A stretch of DNA of 34,019 nt from Sphingomonadaceae bacterium (GTDB lineage Bacteria; Pseudomonadota; Alphaproteobacteria; Sphingomonadales; Sphingomonadaceae): positions 1 to 34,019 of the forward strand of contig RFZB01000011.1 of NCBI GenBank assembly GCA_009920915.1, written 5' to 3'. The first letter of the stretch is position 1. Each line of letters opens with the position of its first letter. Of the stretch, positions 17,031 to 26,199 are shown piece after piece. The notes under the pieces were generated by a model. The model was given only the letters and a program-made list of their open reading frames with translations, had not been told where the DNA came from and made no database searches. A program made the position numbers and the translations under genes.

Positions 17031-17899
17031 TGGCGCCGGGCTTTACAGGATCCCCGCTGGATCGAGTCGATCATCTGCGCACTGATGCAGAGGCGTTTAC
17101 CGCCCTGCTCAATGATTGGCGCGGACGTGTGCTGGGGCTGGAGGGGCTGGACCCAATGGTCTCGCGCGACGGGCGGCTCGTATGGAAAAGCATGGCCGAA
17201 GTGTCGCTGGAAGTTGAGCTGATCCTCTTGGGCCTGCATGAGGATAAGCCGCATTTTGTGCCCTTGACCGATGCCAAGGGCGGGCCGCCCCGTTCCCCCG
17301 CTGTCTGGCGCGCGCTGGCGATGATGCCGACGGAAGATGCCGCTATTTATGGCACGGCGCGTAGCTTGATTGATTGGCATAATGGCCATCGTTTTTGTGG
17401 GGCGTGCGGCAGTCTCACCAAAGTCTTCCGCGCTGGCTGGGGCCGCAAATGCGAGGGCTGTGGGAAAGAACATTTTCCGCGCACAGACCCGGTGGTCATC
17501 ATGTTGGCCGAATATCAGGGCAAGGTGCTTGTCGGCCGTCAATCCGCTTGGCCGCAAGGCAATTATTCAGCGCTTGCAGGCTTTTTGGAGCCTGGCGAAA
17601 GCGTGGAAGAAGCCGTGCGACGCGAAATTTATGAGGAAGCCGGCATCCGCTGTGGCGCCGTGCGCTATGTGACAAGCCAGCCTTGGCCTTTTGGCGGATC
17701 GCAATTGATGATGGCCTGTGTGGCTGAGGCGCTGGACGATCAACTCAACATTGATACCAAAGAGCTGGAAGACGCGCGTTGGGTGACGAAGGAAGAGGTG
17801 GCCGCCGCGCTCAACGATGCGCCGGGCAAAAGCTTTAACGCCCCGCCGCCTTTTGCCATTGCCCACACTTTGTTCCGCCGTTGGGTGGCAGAGGCGTAA
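17030..17899 (+). CDS. nudC: NADH pyrophosphatase / RNA deNADding hydrolase
   Basis: A 289-residue NudC-type NUDIX hydrolase that cleaves NAD(H) to NMN(H) and AMP and, in known members, removes NAD caps from RNA. The zinc ribbon is formed by Cys123, Cys126, Cys141 and Cys144. The NUDIX box runs from about residue 184 to 206 (GFLEPGESVEEAVRREIYEE then AGI), with all catalytic glutamates present. The diagnostic NudC motif follows as SQPWPFGGSQLMM. The N-terminal domain is normal in size for the family. The ATG shares one base with the preceding stop (TAATG), indicating coupled translation. It is convergent with pheA, 11 bases between stops. Confidence 0.95.
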   Translation: MAPGFTGSPLDRVDHLRTDAEAFTALLNDWRGRVLGLEGLDPMVSRDGRLVWKSMAEVSLEVELILLGLHEDKPHFVPLTDAKGGPPRSPAVWRALAMMPTEDAAIYGTARSLIDWHNGHRFCGACGSLTKVFRAGWGRKCEGCGKEHFPRTDPVVIMLAEYQGKVLVGRQSAWPQGNYSALAGFLEPGESVEEAVRREIYEEAGIRCGAVRYVTSQPWPFGGSQLMMACVAEALDDQLNIDTKELEDARWVTKEEVAAALNDAPGKSFNAPPPFAIAHTLFRRWVAEA

Positions 17900-17909
17900 A
17901 CTGGGTCTG

Positions 17910-17939
17910 CCTATCCGCGGGCACGCGCCTGCGGATAGG
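17910..17939. other. Inverted repeat at convergent nudC/pheA ends
   Basis: Perfect 9-base inverted repeat CCTATCCGC / GCGGATAGG with a 12-base loop, overlapping the last codons of pheA at its junction with nudC. Neither strand has a T-run after it, so it is not a classical intrinsic terminator. It may still protect or terminate the converging transcripts. Confidence 0.4.
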
Positions 17940-18801
17940 TGCCCAGCACCCGCAGGGACCGGGAATAAAAACTCAATTCTTCCAGTGCGCGGGCAACAGC
18001 GGGCTCATCAGGATGGCCCACAATATCGGCGAAAAAGGTGGTCGCGGCAAAGCTGGCGCCGCGCTGATAGCTTTCCAGCTTGGTCATATTGACGCCATTG
18101 GTCGCAAAGCCGCCCAGTGCCTTGTACAAAGCGGCGGGCACATTTTTGACTTCAAAGATAAAGCTGGTCATCACTGCGCCCTCATTGGGGGCAGGCGCGC
18201 CGGACCGCGACAGACGCACAAAGCGCGTCATATTATCACTCGAGTCTTCAAGTGCTTCGGCCAAAATGTTGAGGCCATAAATCTGGGCAGCGCCCGGCGG
18301 GGCAATGGCGGCAATTTCTGGATCGTTTAGTTCGACCACACGCGCGGCGGCCCCAGCGGTGTCGGGATAGGCCACAGGCTCTATGCCCCGATCCCGCAGC
18401 CATTTGCGGCATTGGCCCAAGGCTTGAGGATGGCTGATCGCTTGTTTGACGCCCGCCAATGGCCCTGTGCCCATCAACGCATAGCGAATGGGCAGAAAAA
18501 ATTCGCCGGTGATCACCAAGCCAGATTCGGGCAGCAAAAAGTGAATATCCGCCACGCGCCCATGCAAAGAATTTTCGATGGGGATCAGCGCACTGGCCGC
18601 GCGGCCATCGCGCACGGCATCAATGGCGTCTTCAAAGCTGAAACAGGGCAAAGGCCGCGCATCAGGCTGGTCTTGCAGCACCGCAATGTGCGAATTTGCG
18701 CCCGGCGCGCCTTGAAAGGCAACGGCCTGTTGGGGCGCAGCGTGCGCCGCTTTTTCCATATCAGCCACAATTGGCTGGGCGGGGGCAGGATATCGGTTCA
18801 T
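17911..18801 (-). CDS. pheA: Prephenate dehydratase with ACT regulatory domain
   Basis: A 296-residue monofunctional prephenate dehydratase, which converts prephenate to phenylpyruvate in phenylalanine synthesis. The catalytic PDT domain starts at VAFQGAPGANSHIAV (about residue 27). It includes PIENSLHGRV and the active-site Thr-Arg-Phe at 192-194 (NMTRFV). A C-terminal ACT domain (about 205-290) contains GVNMTKLESY at the phenylalanine-binding site, so feedback inhibition is expected. No chorismate mutase domain is fused. The start at 18801 gives the usual length; an internal ATG at 18759 is possible and neither has a clear ribosome site. It is divergent from the cytochrome c gene. Confidence 0.93.
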   Translation of the reverse strand: MNRYPAPAQPIVADMEKAAHAAPQQAVAFQGAPGANSHIAVLQDQPDARPLPCFSFEDAIDAVRDGRAASALIPIENSLHGRVADIHFLLPESGLVITGEFFLPIRYALMGTGPLAGVKQAISHPQALGQCRKWLRDRGIEPVAYPDTAGAAARVVELNDPEIAAIAPPGAAQIYGLNILAEALEDSSDNMTRFVRLSRSGAPAPNEGAVMTSFIFEVKNVPAALYKALGGFATNGVNMTKLESYQRGASFAATTFFADIVGHPDEPAVARALEELSFYSRSLRVLGTYPQARARG

Positions 18802-18921
18802 CGTGAGGAACGCTTAAGCGGGGTGGGCCAATGCTGCAAGCGTGCTTGCGATGCGCGTCTGGCGCGGCTAAGGCGCAGACGATTCCATATTCCGGCCATT
18901 TCATCAGGGGTTTCGACGGGC

Positions 18922-19536
18922 ATGAGCGATCAATTTAACACCATCGCTGGATGGACACTGGCAGCAGGCATTGTCGCATTGGGTGCGACAATTGTGACTG
19001 GTCAGATTTTCAAGCATCACCCGGTTGAATCGGGCGGCTTTGAAGTCGCGGGTGCTGAAGGCGGGGCCGATGGTGGCGCCGCGGCTGAACCGCCCATTGC
19101 GCTGCTGATGCAGACGGCGGACGCGGCCAAGGGCGAAGAAGTCTTTAAAAAATGCGCCAGCTGCCACACCATTAACCAGGGTGGCGCCAACGGCATTGGC
19201 CCGAACCTGTGGGCCACAATGGGCAAAGGCGTTGGGAAAGCACATCCTGGCTTTGCCTATTCCCCGGCTCTTTCCGGTCATGGCGGGGTTTGGGATTTTG
19301 AGAATATGAACCTCTGGCTCAAGAGCCCGAAGAAGTTCGCTGACGGCACGAAGATGAGCTTTGCGGGTCTCTCCAAGCCGGAAGATCGTGCCAATCTCAT
19401 TGCTTATCTCAATGCCCAAGGCTCTAACCTGCCCTTGCCAGCAGCCCCTGCGGCAGCTCCGGCAGAGGCAGATGCCAGCAATGCAGCAGCTCCGGCAGAG
19501 GCCAATGCAGCAGCACCTGCACCTGCCGCCAAATAA
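18922..19536 (+). CDS. Membrane-anchored class I cytochrome c
   Basis: A 204-residue monohaem cytochrome c. An uncleaved N-terminal anchor (WTLAAGIVALGATIVTG) is followed by an acidic Gly/Ala linker. The haem site is CASCH with Cys78, Cys81 and His82, and the distal ligand is Met145 in GTKMSF. The spacing and the segments GIGPNLW and FAYSPAL fit the membrane-bound c552/CycM type that carries electrons from the bc1 complex to cytochrome oxidase. The C-terminal 35 residues are an unusual Ala/Pro/Glu-rich tail with an internal repeat. The ATG at 18922 was chosen because it directly precedes the anchor. Its 3' end is followed by a strong bidirectional terminator. Confidence 0.93.
   Translation: MSDQFNTIAGWTLAAGIVALGATIVTGQIFKHHPVESGGFEVAGAEGGADGGAAAEPPIALLMQTADAAKGEEVFKKCASCHTINQGGANGIGPNLWATMGKGVGKAHPGFAYSPALSGHGGVWDFENMNLWLKSPKKFADGTKMSFAGLSKPEDRANLIAYLNAQGSNLPLPAAPAAAPAEADASNAAAPAEANAAAPAPAAK
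19453..19502 (+). repeat. Direct repeat in the cytochrome c tail
   Basis: The 17-base sequence GCAGCTCCGGCAGAGGC occurs at 19453-19469 and again at 19486-19502, a period of 33 bases (11 codons). It encodes a duplicated PAEA(D/N)A unit in the low-complexity tail, which suggests recent slippage or duplication. Confidence 0.8.
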
Positions 19537-19555
19537 GCGCGCATAACGCAAAACG

Positions 19556-19587
19556 AAAAAGGCCCGGCATTGACCGGGCCTTTTTTT
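19556..19587. terminator. Bidirectional intrinsic terminator (cytochrome c / LOG gene)
   Basis: Perfect stem AAAAAGGCCCGG / CCGGGCCTTTTT around a 6-base loop, with seven Ts on the plus strand and a T-run on the minus strand. It lies between the convergent cytochrome c and LOG genes and serves both; the LOG stop overlaps its last bases. Confidence 0.92.
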
Positions 19588-20431
19588 ATTCGGTGTCTTC
19601 TTCGTAAAATCTTCGCAGGCAGTCCCAAGCTTCTTCCGCGCTATCAACATAGCGAAACAGCCCCAGGTCACGTTCCGCAATCACGCCGTGGCGGACCAGT
19701 GCCTTGAAATCGACGACTTCTTCCCAAAACTCTCGACCAAAAAGGAAAACGGGAATGGGTTTGATCTTGCCCGTCTGAATGAGCGTCAGCAGCTCAAACA
19801 TTTCGTCAAAGGTGCCAAAGCCCCCCGGGAAAACAGCCACCCCCCGGGCGCGCAGCAGAAAATGCATTTTACGCAGCGCGAAATAGTGAAACTGAAAGCT
19901 CAAATCCGGCGTGACATAGGGATTGGGCACTTGTTCATGCGGCAGCACAATGTTGAGCGCAATCGAATCGGCCTTCACATCATCCGCGCCGCGATTGGCG
20001 GCTTCCATGATCGACGGCCCCCCGCCTGAACAGACCACCAGATGACGCCACCCATCTTCATCGCGCGGCACACGGCTGGCAATCTGTGCCAATTTGCGGG
20101 CTTCCTCATAATAAGGGGAAAGCGCTTCAAGATTTTTGGCCACGTCCGGGTCGGGATGCGTTGAGGCAACACCGGGTGCCGGAATTCGGGCAGAGCCATA
20201 AAAGACGAGCGTCGAGGCAATTTTGGCCTCATCCAGCAGCAATTCAGGCTTTAGCAATTCCAACTGAAAGCGCACCGGGCGCAAATCATCACGCAGCAAA
20301 AAGGCATCATCTTGAAACGCGAGCTTATAAGACGGGCTGCTGGTCTGCGGTGTTGTTTGGGTGTTTTTGGCGGTGGCCGCATCTTGAGCGGCGTGCGCAA
20401 AGACGCGCGCGGGTATTTTTCGTTCTGTCAT
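19586..20431 (-). CDS. LOG-family protein (cytokinin riboside phosphoribohydrolase-like)
   Basis: A 281-residue LOG/TIGR00730 family protein. The signature PGGFGTFDE is at residues 202-210 and the nucleotide-binding GGGPSIMEAANRGA lies upstream. Proteins of this family cleave the N-glycosidic bond of nucleoside monophosphates (LOG, PpnN type). The bacterial role is usually purine/nucleotide turnover rather than hormone synthesis. About 60 N-terminal residues rich in Thr, Gln and Ala precede the fold and are atypically long for small LOG proteins. I chose the ATG at 20431; a TTG at 20467 is in frame but lies next to the stop of the extensin-like gene. The two genes are about 26 bases apart and may be co-transcribed. 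Confidence 0.9.
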   Translation of the reverse strand: MTERKIPARVFAHAAQDAATAKNTQTTPQTSSPSYKLAFQDDAFLLRDDLRPVRFQLELLKPELLLDEAKIASTLVFYGSARIPAPGVASTHPDPDVAKNLEALSPYYEEARKLAQIASRVPRDEDGWRHLVVCSGGGPSIMEAANRGADDVKADSIALNIVLPHEQVPNPYVTPDLSFQFHYFALRKMHFLLRARGVAVFPGGFGTFDEMFELLTLIQTGKIKPIPVFLFGREFWEEVVDFKALVRHGVIAERDLGLFRYVDSAEEAWDCLRRFYEEDTE

Positions 20432-20457
20432 TGCCCGCAATCTAGGCGGTCGATTGT

Positions 20458-21114
20458 CTAGCGGCAATAGGGCCCGCGTCCCATATCAAGATGGAGATGG
20501 TCGCGGTGCGCCGCATTATAATCGGGGCTCAGCACAGTTTGAAACTGGCGGCAGGCGGCTTTGCGAATACGCCGGAGGAAATCTGCATCTTGTCGGTCGC
20601 CTTGCCAGCCCGCCAACACTGTAACGCGCCGTCCATTGGCCAGCACAAAGCCAGACACATCAATGGCATTGGCAAAAGCGTGTTCAGAAAGGCTGGCGGA
20701 GGCAATGCCGCGCACCGTGCGGCAGGCATAGCTGCCCATTGTGTCAACGCGCACAAGGCTTTGGCCATAAATATCGCGGGCGGCTTGTTGCACCGGCCCG
20801 CGCACCCAGGCCGCAAAATTGCGGGCCAAGGGGCATTGTGTGGCGCGCAGGCCTGTAATGCTGGGCCCTGCCCCGGTCAGCAGGATGGAATTGATGGCAG
20901 AACATCCCCCCGGCCCGCGATAATCGGGTAAGACCCTGTATTTCGCACCCATTTTATTCAGGTCCGCCGTGCATTGGCGCAGCGCTTCGCTATTGGGCAC
21001 GGGCGCTGCGCGTGGGCGGACGCGGTGTCGGTCTGTTACCTGTGGAATACAGCCTGCCAAGGCGACAAGCATCAAGACCAGACTGGGCCGAAAAAAGGGG
21101 CCATGGCGCACCAT
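20458..21114 (-). CDS. Extensin-like C-terminal domain lipoprotein, putative metallopeptidase
   Basis: A 218-residue lipoprotein: the signal ends in a lipobox ALAGC near residue 21. The mature part matches the extensin-like C-terminal domain of bacteria, which is related to M15-type D,D-carboxypeptidases. YRGPGGCSAI opens the domain. The metal site is suggested by SEHAFANAID (His145, Asp152) and HRDHLHLD (His203, Asp205, His206, His208). Four conserved cysteines are probably in disulfides. Activity on peptidoglycan is likely but not shown. A strong ribosome site (AAGGGGG) precedes the ATG at 21114. The frame remains open upstream into the aldehyde dehydrogenase 3' end, which I do not treat as coding for this protein. 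Confidence 0.88.
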   Translation of the reverse strand: MVRHGPFFRPSLVLMLVALAGCIPQVTDRHRVRPRAAPVPNSEALRQCTADLNKMGAKYRVLPDYRGPGGCSAINSILLTGAGPSITGLRATQCPLARNFAAWVRGPVQQAARDIYGQSLVRVDTMGSYACRTVRGIASASLSEHAFANAIDVSGFVLANGRRVTVLAGWQGDRQDADFLRRIRKAACRQFQTVLSPDYNAAHRDHLHLDMGRGPYCR

Positions 21115-21144
21115 GACCCCCTTTTTGCCAAGTCCGACAGGAAA

Positions 21145-21168
21145 GGCCAGCCCTTTTCGGCTGGCCCC
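21145..21168 (-). terminator. Probable terminator after the aldehyde dehydrogenase gene
   Basis: Perfect 8-base stem GGCCAGCC / GGCTGGCC with a 6-base loop, 7 bases past the aldehyde dehydrogenase stop, followed on the minus strand by only three Ts. The short T-run makes it weak, and read-through into the extensin-like gene is possible. Confidence 0.5.
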
Positions 21169-21172
21169 AGCA

Positions 21173-22597
21173 TCAGGCGGGCAAGCCGCTGATTGCCTTG
21201 ATTTCCATAAAGTCACGCAGGCCGAAAATGCCCGCCTCACGGCCATTGCCCGATTGCTTATAGCCACCAAAGGGCGCGCCCGGTGTGGGGCCCCAATTGT
21301 TAATGGCGACATTGCCAGCGCGCAGCTTGGGCGCAATTTCGGCAGCCTTGTGCGGATCGCCCGAGATTGCGGCGGACAGACCATATTCGGTGTCGTTCGC
21401 AATATCGATGGCTTCGTCTAGATCCGCATAGGTGATGACGGTTGCGACGGGGCCAAAAATCTCTTCCTTGGCAATGCGCATATTGCGCGTGACGCCCGAA
21501 AAGACGGTGGGCTTGACGTAAAAGCCGCGATTGACGTTGGTTGGCAGGCCTGTGCCGCCCGTTTCCAGTTTCGCGCCTTCATCAATGCCCGATTGGATCA
21601 GGCCTTGGATCTTTTCATATTGGGCCTTGTTGACCACGGGGCCAATATGGCCGCCTTCGGACAGCGGATCGCCCACTTGGATGCTTTCCATAATGCCCTT
21701 GATGACACCAATGGCTTCGGCTTCTTGATCCTTATGCACCAAGATGCGGGCCGGGCTGATGCAGCTTTGGCCGGAGTTAATCCACACGCCCGAAACTGTT
21801 GCGGGCAGTGTCGCCTGAAGGTCCGCCCCTGGCAGAACTAGGTTGGGCGATTTGCCGCCCAGTTCTTGGTGGACGCGCTTGACGGTATCGGCTGCCGCCT
21901 TGGCGACCAAAATGCCAGCCCGGGTGGAACCAGTGAAGCTGACCATATCAATGCCGGGGTGTGAGGAAATCGCTTCCCCCACAGTCGGGCCATCGCCCTG
22001 CACCAGATTAAACACGCCTGCCGGGACGCCCGCTGCGTGCATGACTTCTGCAAAGATGGCGGCATTGCCGGGGCATTCTTCAGACGGCTTCAAAATCATC
22101 GTGTTGCCAGCGGCAATGCACGGGGCGACCTTGAGCGCAATCTGGTTGAGCGGCCAGTTCCACGGCGTAATCAGGCCAACGACGCCAATGGGTTCGTAAA
22201 CGACTTTGGCAGCGCCCGCTTGTTCGGTGAAGTTAAAGTCCTTCAGGGCCTCTAATGTGCCCAGAAAGCCGCCAATGCCTGCGCCGACTTGGGCGGTGCC
22301 GGCAAAGCTGATCGGCGCGCCCATTTCCTTTGACATCGACACAGCCAAATCGCCGGCGCGCTTTTTCAGTTCCGCAACAATGCGCTCCATCAGCGCAATC
22401 CGCTCTTCCCGGCTCGTCTGGCTAAAGGTCTTAAAAGCCTCTTTGGCGGCGGCCACAGCGGCATCAACATCTGCCTTGGTGCCCAAGGTGATTTCGGTGC
22501 ACGGCTCTTCCGTCGACGGCGAAATCACCTGATGGCGCTTGCCACCAAGGCTGTCGACCCATTGGCCATTGATGTAATTTTTCAGATAGCTGTCCAT
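21173..22597 (-). CDS. NAD(P)-dependent aldehyde dehydrogenase
   Basis: A 474-residue aldehyde dehydrogenase that oxidises aldehydes to acids in the cytoplasm. The N-terminal cofactor domain includes PWNWPLNQ and FTGSTRAG. The general base Glu245 lies in QELGGKSPN and the catalytic Cys279 in NSGQSCISPAR; the 34-residue spacing is canonical. EEIFGPVATV marks the C-terminal dimer region. The substrate cannot be deduced. AAGGAG sits seven bases before the ATG at 22597. An out-of-frame ATG lies between the two and would have too short a spacer. The gene follows the M20 peptidase by 75 bases. Confidence 0.95.
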   Translation of the reverse strand: MDSYLKNYINGQWVDSLGGKRHQVISPSTEEPCTEITLGTKADVDAAVAAAKEAFKTFSQTSREERIALMERIVAELKKRAGDLAVSMSKEMGAPISFAGTAQVGAGIGGFLGTLEALKDFNFTEQAGAAKVVYEPIGVVGLITPWNWPLNQIALKVAPCIAAGNTMILKPSEECPGNAAIFAEVMHAAGVPAGVFNLVQGDGPTVGEAISSHPGIDMVSFTGSTRAGILVAKAAADTVKRVHQELGGKSPNLVLPGADLQATLPATVSGVWINSGQSCISPARILVHKDQEAEAIGVIKGIMESIQVGDPLSEGGHIGPVVNKAQYEKIQGLIQSGIDEGAKLETGGTGLPTNVNRGFYVKPTVFSGVTRNMRIAKEEIFGPVATVITYADLDEAIDIANDTEYGLSAAISGDPHKAAEIAPKLRAGNVAINNWGPTPGAPFGGYKQSGNGREAGIFGLRDFMEIKAISGLPA

Positions 22598-22672
22598 TCA
22601 TGCTCTCCTTGAGATCGCTCGAGTCGTTGCTCGGATCTTTCCCGTTTTGATTTGAGACTTTTTGGCCCCGCG

Positions 22673-24007
22673 TCAACGTGTCTTAAGTGCCTTTTCGCTG
22701 GCGAGGCGCGTCATCAGGATGGCGGCACGCTTGGCTTGGGTGCGCACACTCTCTAAATCCACAGTCTCGCCCGGCGCATGGTCCCCCCAGCTATAGGGGC
22801 CAAGGCCCGCAATCCCATCCACATCTGCCGCGACGAACGAGATATCCCCCGCCCCCCGCTTGAGCGGATCAAGCACGGGCATTTCTGCAAGGCCCAAATC
22901 GGCATTCACTTTGTTTAGCCGGTCCAGCACAGCCTTGTTGCCCGGTGTCGGGGCCATAGGCGGATAGCCTTCGTCAAATACAATCTCGGCACTTGTCACG
23001 GGCGCGTGATCTTTCACAATCGCCGCCATTTTGGCACGGACGCGCGCCGTCTGTTCGTTGGAGAGTGTGCGGAAATCGCCGCGTGCAATGGCAATACCGG
23101 GGATGATGTTGGTCTTGCCCTTGGCAGTTGCGCGCACGCCATCGGCATCCAGGCTGGCGTCCTGCCCGCCCGTGATAATGCCCACATTGAAGGTCAGGTT
23201 CGGCTCGGGCAGTTCGGTGCGAAAGCGGCTGATAATCCGCGCCAGTTCAAAAATGGCGCCATCGCCTGCTGAGGCACTGAATATGCCACTGCTATGGCCT
23301 GATTTGCCCGTGGCTGTGACCTTCCAGCTGTTCGACGATCGGCGCGAGATAGAGCCCATATCGCGCCCGCCATCGCGGACCAGCCCCTCAAAATCGAGCG
23401 CCACATCGGCCCGCTTGCCAGCGGCAATTAAATCGCGCCGCGCAATGGAAATTGGGTCGCCGGAATCTTCTTCATCCCCCGTCATATGAATTTCAATATT
23501 GGCGTTTTTCAGCGTGCCGGCGGCCTGCATGGCGCGCAGGGCGGCAACCATTGCGACCATGCCGCCTTTGTCATCGGCAGCGCCCGGCCCTTCTGCGGTA
23601 TCAACGCCATTCACTTTGCCGCGGACAAATTTCTGAAAGGGGGAATCTTTCTCAAACACGGTGTCGAGATGCGCAATTAACAACAGGCGCTTGGTGCCTT
23701 TGCGGCCCTCATGCACGGCAACAAGGTGCCCGGCCCGCCCCGTTTCCCGCATGGGGATCCATGTCACGCGAAAGCCCAAAGGCTCCAGCTCAGCCCGCAT
23801 CATTTTGCCGACAGCTTCGACGCCGTCCAAATTCATCGATCCGCTGTTTTGGTTCACCAGCTTTTCGAGCAGGCTGACACTGCGCTCATATTCCGCATCG
23901 ACAATGGCCGTCATTTTCTGTTCGGCGGGCGTCAATTGCGCCATCGCCGGGGCGCCAATCATCAGCGCAATCGGGCTCAACAGGCTGGCAAAGCGAAAGC
24001 GGGTCAT
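22673..24007 (-). CDS. Exported M20-family metallopeptidase (carboxypeptidase G2-like)
   Basis: A 444-residue zinc peptidase of family M20. A Sec signal peptide ends at AMA-QL (residue 23), so it acts in the periplasm. Zinc ligands are visible: His and Asp in LLLIAHLDTVFE, bridging Asp in GAADDKGGMVAM, and the catalytic Glu pair in MTGDEEDSGD. The central dimerisation lid follows the SGHSSGIF segment, and the last His ligand is expected near WGDHAPGE. The layout resembles glutamate carboxypeptidase CPG2. The physiological substrate is unknown. A good ribosome site (AAGGAG) stands 6-9 bases before the ATG. It lies downstream of the glnA terminator, so it probably has its own promoter. Confidence 0.93.
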   Translation of the reverse strand: MTRFRFASLLSPIALMIGAPAMAQLTPAEQKMTAIVDAEYERSVSLLEKLVNQNSGSMNLDGVEAVGKMMRAELEPLGFRVTWIPMRETGRAGHLVAVHEGRKGTKRLLLIAHLDTVFEKDSPFQKFVRGKVNGVDTAEGPGAADDKGGMVAMVAALRAMQAAGTLKNANIEIHMTGDEEDSGDPISIARRDLIAAGKRADVALDFEGLVRDGGRDMGSISRRSSNSWKVTATGKSGHSSGIFSASAGDGAIFELARIISRFRTELPEPNLTFNVGIITGGQDASLDADGVRATAKGKTNIIPGIAIARGDFRTLSNEQTARVRAKMAAIVKDHAPVTSAEIVFDEGYPPMAPTPGNKAVLDRLNKVNADLGLAEMPVLDPLKRGAGDISFVAADVDGIAGLGPYSWGDHAPGETVDLESVRTQAKRAAILMTRLASEKALKTR

Positions 24008-24091
24008 CCTCTACTCCTTCAATGTCTTGCCATGGGTTTTAGGAATGTGGGCGGCCAAGGCAAGCGGGCAGATAGAGGGGATGTAGAAAAG

Positions 24092-24123
24092 AAAACGCCC
24101 GGAGGTTTCCCCCCGGGCGTTTC
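24092..24123 (-). terminator. Intrinsic terminator of glnA
   Basis: Stem AAACGCCCGG / CCGGGCGTTT around a 10-base loop, read on the minus strand 29 bases past the glnA stop and followed by TTTTCTTTTC. It separates the glnB-glnA operon from the M20 peptidase gene. Confidence 0.85.
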
Positions 24124-24151
24124 TTAGGTCCGCCGTGCGGAACGCCAGAAA

Positions 24152-25561
24152 TTAGGCGCTGTAATACATATCAAATTCAACGGGTGACGGTGTCATTTCC
24201 CAACGGGCAACGTCCGCCATCTTGATGTCGATATAGGCGTCGATCTGGTCCTTGGTGAACACATCGCCCTTCAGCAGGAAGGCGTGATCGGCTTCCAGCG
24301 ATTCCAGCGCTTCACGCAGCGAACCGCAGACAGTCGGAACCTGAGCTAGTTCTTCCGGCGGAAGATCATAGAGGTTCTTGTCCATCGCGTCGCCCGGGTG
24401 GATCTTGTTCTGAATGCCGTCCAGACCCGCCATCAGCAAAGCTGCATAAGCGAGATAGGGGTTCGCCATTGCATCGGGGAAGCGCACTTCAACGCGCTTC
24501 GCCTTGGCGCCCGTGCCATAAGGAATACGGCATGAGGCAGAGCGGTTGCGGGCCGAATAGGCCAGCAGCACGGGGGCTTCATAGCCCGGAACCAGCCGCT
24601 TATAGCTGTTGGTCGCCGGGTTGGTGAAGGCGTTTAGCGCCTTGGCATGCTTGATGATGCCGCCAATGAAATAGAGGCAGGTTTCCGACAGGCCGGCATA
24701 GCCATTGCCTGCGAAGAGCGGGTTGCCCTTTTCCCAGATCGACAAGTGGGTGTGCATACCCGAGCCGTTATCTTCCTTGATTGGCTTGGGCATGAAGGTG
24801 GCCGACTTGCCATAGGATTGGGCGACCATGTGCACGACATACTTATAAATCTGCATCCGGTCAGCTGTTTGGGTCAGCGTGCCAAAGGTCAGGCCAAGCT
24901 CATGCTGGGCAGCTGCCACTTCGTGGTGATGCTTGTCGCAGGGCAGGCCCATTTCGAGCATGGTCGACACCATTTCGCCACGGATGTCCTGTGCCGAATC
25001 AACGGGTGCAACCGGGAAATAGCCGCCCTTGGCGCGCGGACGGTGACCCAGATTGCCGCTTTCATAATGCGTGCCCGTGTTGGTCGGCAGTTCAATATCA
25101 TCGAGCTTATAATAGCTGGTGTTATAGCCCGTATCGAACTTCACATCGTCAAACATGAAGAATTCAGCTTCCGGACCGACATAGACGGTGTCGCCAATGC
25201 CCGTGGTCTTGAGGTACGCTTCGGCGCGCTTTGCAGTCGAGCGCGGGTCGCGGGCATACAGTTCGCCAGTCGACGGTTCCACAATGTCGCAGAAGATGAT
25301 CATCATCGGCGTGGCTGAGAACGGATCGACATAAACGGCATCCAGATCCGGCTTCAGGATCATGTCGGATTCGTTGATCGCCTTCCAGCCTTCGATCGAA
25401 GAGCCGTCGAACATCAAACCGTCCGTCAGTTCATCTTCGCCCATCACGCCCGCGCACATGGTCAGGTGCTGCCACTTGCCCTTGGGGTCCGTGAAGCGGA
25501 GGTCGACCCACTCGATCTCCTGGTCTTTGATCTGCTTCAGAATATCTGCCGGAGTGGCCAT
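24152..25561 (-). CDS. glnA: Glutamine synthetase type I
   Basis: Dodecameric GSI that makes glutamine from glutamate, ammonia and ATP, the main ammonium-assimilating step. At 469 residues it has the standard length. The DGSSIEGW entry loop, the glutamate-binding [10 protein letters not shown], and the ATP-binding [10 protein letters not shown] segments are present. The adenylylation site is Tyr398 in [10 protein letters not shown], equivalent to Tyr397 of the enterobacterial enzyme, so control by GlnE is expected (subtype beta). An AAGGAAGG ribosome site lies nine bases before the ATG. It follows glnB by 66 bases, with a small hairpin between, and is closed by an intrinsic terminator. Confidence 0.99.
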   Translation of the reverse strand: MATPADILKQIKDQEIEWVDLRFTDPKGKWQHLTMCAGVMGEDELTDGLMFDGSSIEGWKAINESDMILKPDLDAVYVDPFSATPMMIIFCDIVEPSTGELYARDPRSTAKRAEAYLKTTGIGDTVYVGPEAEFFMFDDVKFDTGYNTSYYKLDDIELPTNTGTHYESGNLGHRPRAKGGYFPVAPVDSAQDIRGEMVSTMLEMGLPCDKHHHEVAAAQHELGLTFGTLTQTADRMQIYKYVVHMVAQSYGKSATFMPKPIKEDNGSGMHTHLSIWEKGNPLFAGNGYAGLSETCLYFIGGIIKHAKALNAFTNPATNSYKRLVPGYEAPVLLAYSARNRSASCRIPYGTGAKAKRVEVRFPDAMANPYLAYAALLMAGLDGIQNKIHPGDAMDKNLYDLPPEELAQVPTVCGSLREALESLEADHAFLLKGDVFTKDQIDAYIDIKMADVARWEMTPSPVEFDMYYSA

Positions 25562-25603
25562 TGTTAATTACCTTCCTTGAGTTGAATATGTTGAGCCTGT
25601 TCA

Positions 25604-25619
25604 GCGGCCAAAAGGCCGC
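25604..25619 (-). other. Intercistronic hairpin between glnB and glnA
   Basis: Six-base GC stem GCGGCC / GGCCGC with a four-base loop in the 66-base gap. No T-run follows on the minus strand. It could set relative expression by RNA stability or partial termination. Confidence 0.45.
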
Positions 25620-25627
25620 CCGAAAAA

Positions 25628-26122
<495 letters not shown>

Positions 26123-26199
26123 TTAGTCAGCCCTGCTGCGCCAGCGACATATTATTGCGCGCCCGTCTTGGGCCATGCGACTCGCTTGGGTGATTCGGC

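Noticed and set aside
18856-18881. Dyad CGTCTG...CAGACG between pheA and the cytochrome c gene
   Set aside because: Only six bases per arm with a GC-rich 14-base centre, single occurrence. Could be chance.
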